DNA of 64,000 bases from Borreliella andersonii. GTDB lineage: Bacteria > Spirochaetota > Spirochaetia > Borreliales > Borreliaceae. Below the pieces are notes generated by a model. It had not been told where the DNA came from and ran no database searches. It saw only the letters and a program-made list of their open reading frames with translations. Position numbers and translations under genes: made by a program. Of the stretch, positions 63,138-64,000 are shown piece by piece (within the stretch, counting starts at the first letter, position 1; each line of letters opens with the position of its first letter). The stretch lies in NCBI RefSeq assembly GCF_032595875.1, contig NZ_CP132457.1:496001-560000 (forward strand). Direction: 5' to 3'.

Positions 63138-64000
63138 ATGAGCAGCAAAGTACAGCAAGAAATTGCAGACTTGAAGAAGTTGATTAGAAAGTGGGATAAA
63201 GAGTATTATATCGATTCTTTACCTACTGTTGAAGATTTTGTATATGATAAGCATATTTTAAGGCTTCAAGAGCTAGAAAGTAAGTACCCCGAATATAAGA
63301 CTTTAGATTCTCCTACTCTTAAATTTGGCAGTGATCTTTTAAATGATTTTAAAGAGGTTGAACATTCTGCTCCTATATTAAGTCTTGATAAGGTTTATGA
63401 TCTTAATTTGCTAAAATCATGGATAGATAAGATTGATTTTAATAATTCTTTTAATATTTCTGTTGAACCAAAGATTGATGGATGCTCTATTGTTCTTTAT
63501 TATAAAGATGGTTTTCTTGAAAAAGCTCTTACTAGGGGTAATGGAAAATTTGGTAATGACGTTACTAAAAACATTAGAACCATTAGATATATCCCTTTAT
63601 TTCTTGATGAAAAGGTTGATTTAGTATTAAGAGGTGAGGTTTATATTACTAAAGAAAATTTTTTGAAAATAAATAAATTTTTGGAAAAGCCTTATACTAA
63701 TTCTAGAAATTTGGCTTCGGGAATACTTAGAAGGGTTGATAGTAGAGAGGTCGCTAATTTTCCTTTAAATATTTTCATTTATGATTTTTTGAATGCTGGA
63801 TTGGAGTTTAAAACTAATGATTTAGCTACTGCGAAACTTAAGAAATTGGGTTTTAAAGTCAATCCTTTGATTAGGTTTTTTAATCAAAAAAGTTCGATTG
63901 AAGAAGTTTTAAATTACATAGCAGATATAACAAAAAAAAGAGATTCTTTTGAATATGAAATAGATGGTGTTGTTCTTAAGGTTGGCGATTTTGCTTTGAG
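63138..64000 (+). CDS. ligA: NAD-dependent DNA ligase, 3' end cut off
   Basis: The first ~287 residues of LigA, which seals nicks with NAD as cofactor. The N-terminal Ia domain leads into the adenylation domain; the catalytic lysine K112 is in EPKIDG, followed by TRGNGKFGNDVTKNI, LRGEVYITKENFLKIN, NSRNLASGILRR and EYEIDGVVLKVGD at the window edge. The ATG at 63138 is preceded by a TGA in frame with an earlier ATG at 63121, which is therefore not used. No good ribosome-binding site is seen. Confidence 0.95.
   Translation, partial: MSSKVQQEIADLKKLIRKWDKEYYIDSLPTVEDFVYDKHILRLQELESKYPEYKTLDSPTLKFGSDLLNDFKEVEHSAPILSLDKVYDLNLLKSWIDKIDFNNSFNISVEPKIDGCSIVLYYKDGFLEKALTRGNGKFGNDVTKNIRTIRYIPLFLDEKVDLVLRGEVYITKENFLKINKFLEKPYTNSRNLASGILRRVDSREVANFPLNIFIYDFLNAGLEFKTNDLATAKLKKLGFKVNPLIRFFNQKSSIEEVLNYIADITKKRDSFEYEIDGVVLKVGDFAL

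Noticed and set aside
1..64000. Insertion sequence, prophage or rRNA in the window
   Set aside because: No transposase, integrase, phage structural gene, terminal inverted repeats or rRNA sequence was seen.

Overview
This window is a piece of a spirochaete chromosome and almost certainly comes from a Lyme-group Borrelia (Borreliella). The DNA is very AT-rich, and many genes start with GTG or TTG. Gene order matches, from memory, B. burgdorferi B31 loci BB0481 (rplB) to BB0552 (ligA). Species-level assignment within the Lyme group cannot be made by eye. The first and last genes, rplB and ligA, are cut by the window edges. No rRNA, CRISPR array, insertion sequence or prophage was seen.

Layout. 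1-10.9 kb is the S10/spc/alpha ribosomal superoperon: rplB through rplO, secY, rpmJ, rpsM, rpsK, rpoA and rplQ, all on +. It lacks adk, map, infA and rpsD. 11-18 kb holds RNase Y with a YmdB-type phosphoesterase, TlyA, a GerMN protein on the other strand, Der, a secreted NlpC/P60-like protein and a HAD hydrolase. 18.2-24.7 kb is one giant coiled-coil gene of 2166 codons. 24.7-29 kb has pheS-pheT of the archaeal/eukaryotic type and trxB. 29-33.4 kb is the minus-strand chaperone operon grpE-dnaK-dnaJ-rlmB.

33.7-43.3 kb is mixed: nadE with an apparently dead glutaminase domain, a decayed inositol-monophosphatase pseudogene, two unknown proteins, coaX, an aldo/keto reductase, a DUF2400 protein, a glucosaminidase and a membrane protein with a hydrolase-like domain. 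43.5-48.6 kb has a metallo-beta-lactamase-fold protein, exonuclease III, an exported unknown and a large M16 lipoprotein. 48.6-52.9 kb is on minus: fusA, a BAX-inhibitor-like protein, bactofilin, a TPR protein, then tRNA-Lys(CTT), tRNA-Lys(TTT) and tRNA-Glu(TTC). 53-57.7 kb has a KTSC protein, a TPR lipoprotein, a probable outer-membrane barrel, prs and an FGGY kinase. 57.6-62.9 kb on minus has a SPOR protein with 60-bp repeats, coaE, polA, a FlgN-like protein, fliS and cheY. ligA begins at 63138.

Most of this is core machinery: translation, secretion, protein folding, RNA decay, CoA and NAD synthesis, DNA repair, wall remodelling and flagellar assembly. I did not find a clear new multi-gene system. 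The most promising leads are the NadE that has lost all three glutaminase catalytic residues, a perfect 9-bp-arm palindrome between grpE and nadE, the C-terminal helix-turn-helix-like tail on the giant coiled-coil protein, a FlgN-like gene beside fliS, and an FGGY kinase with a rewritten substrate motif next to prs.
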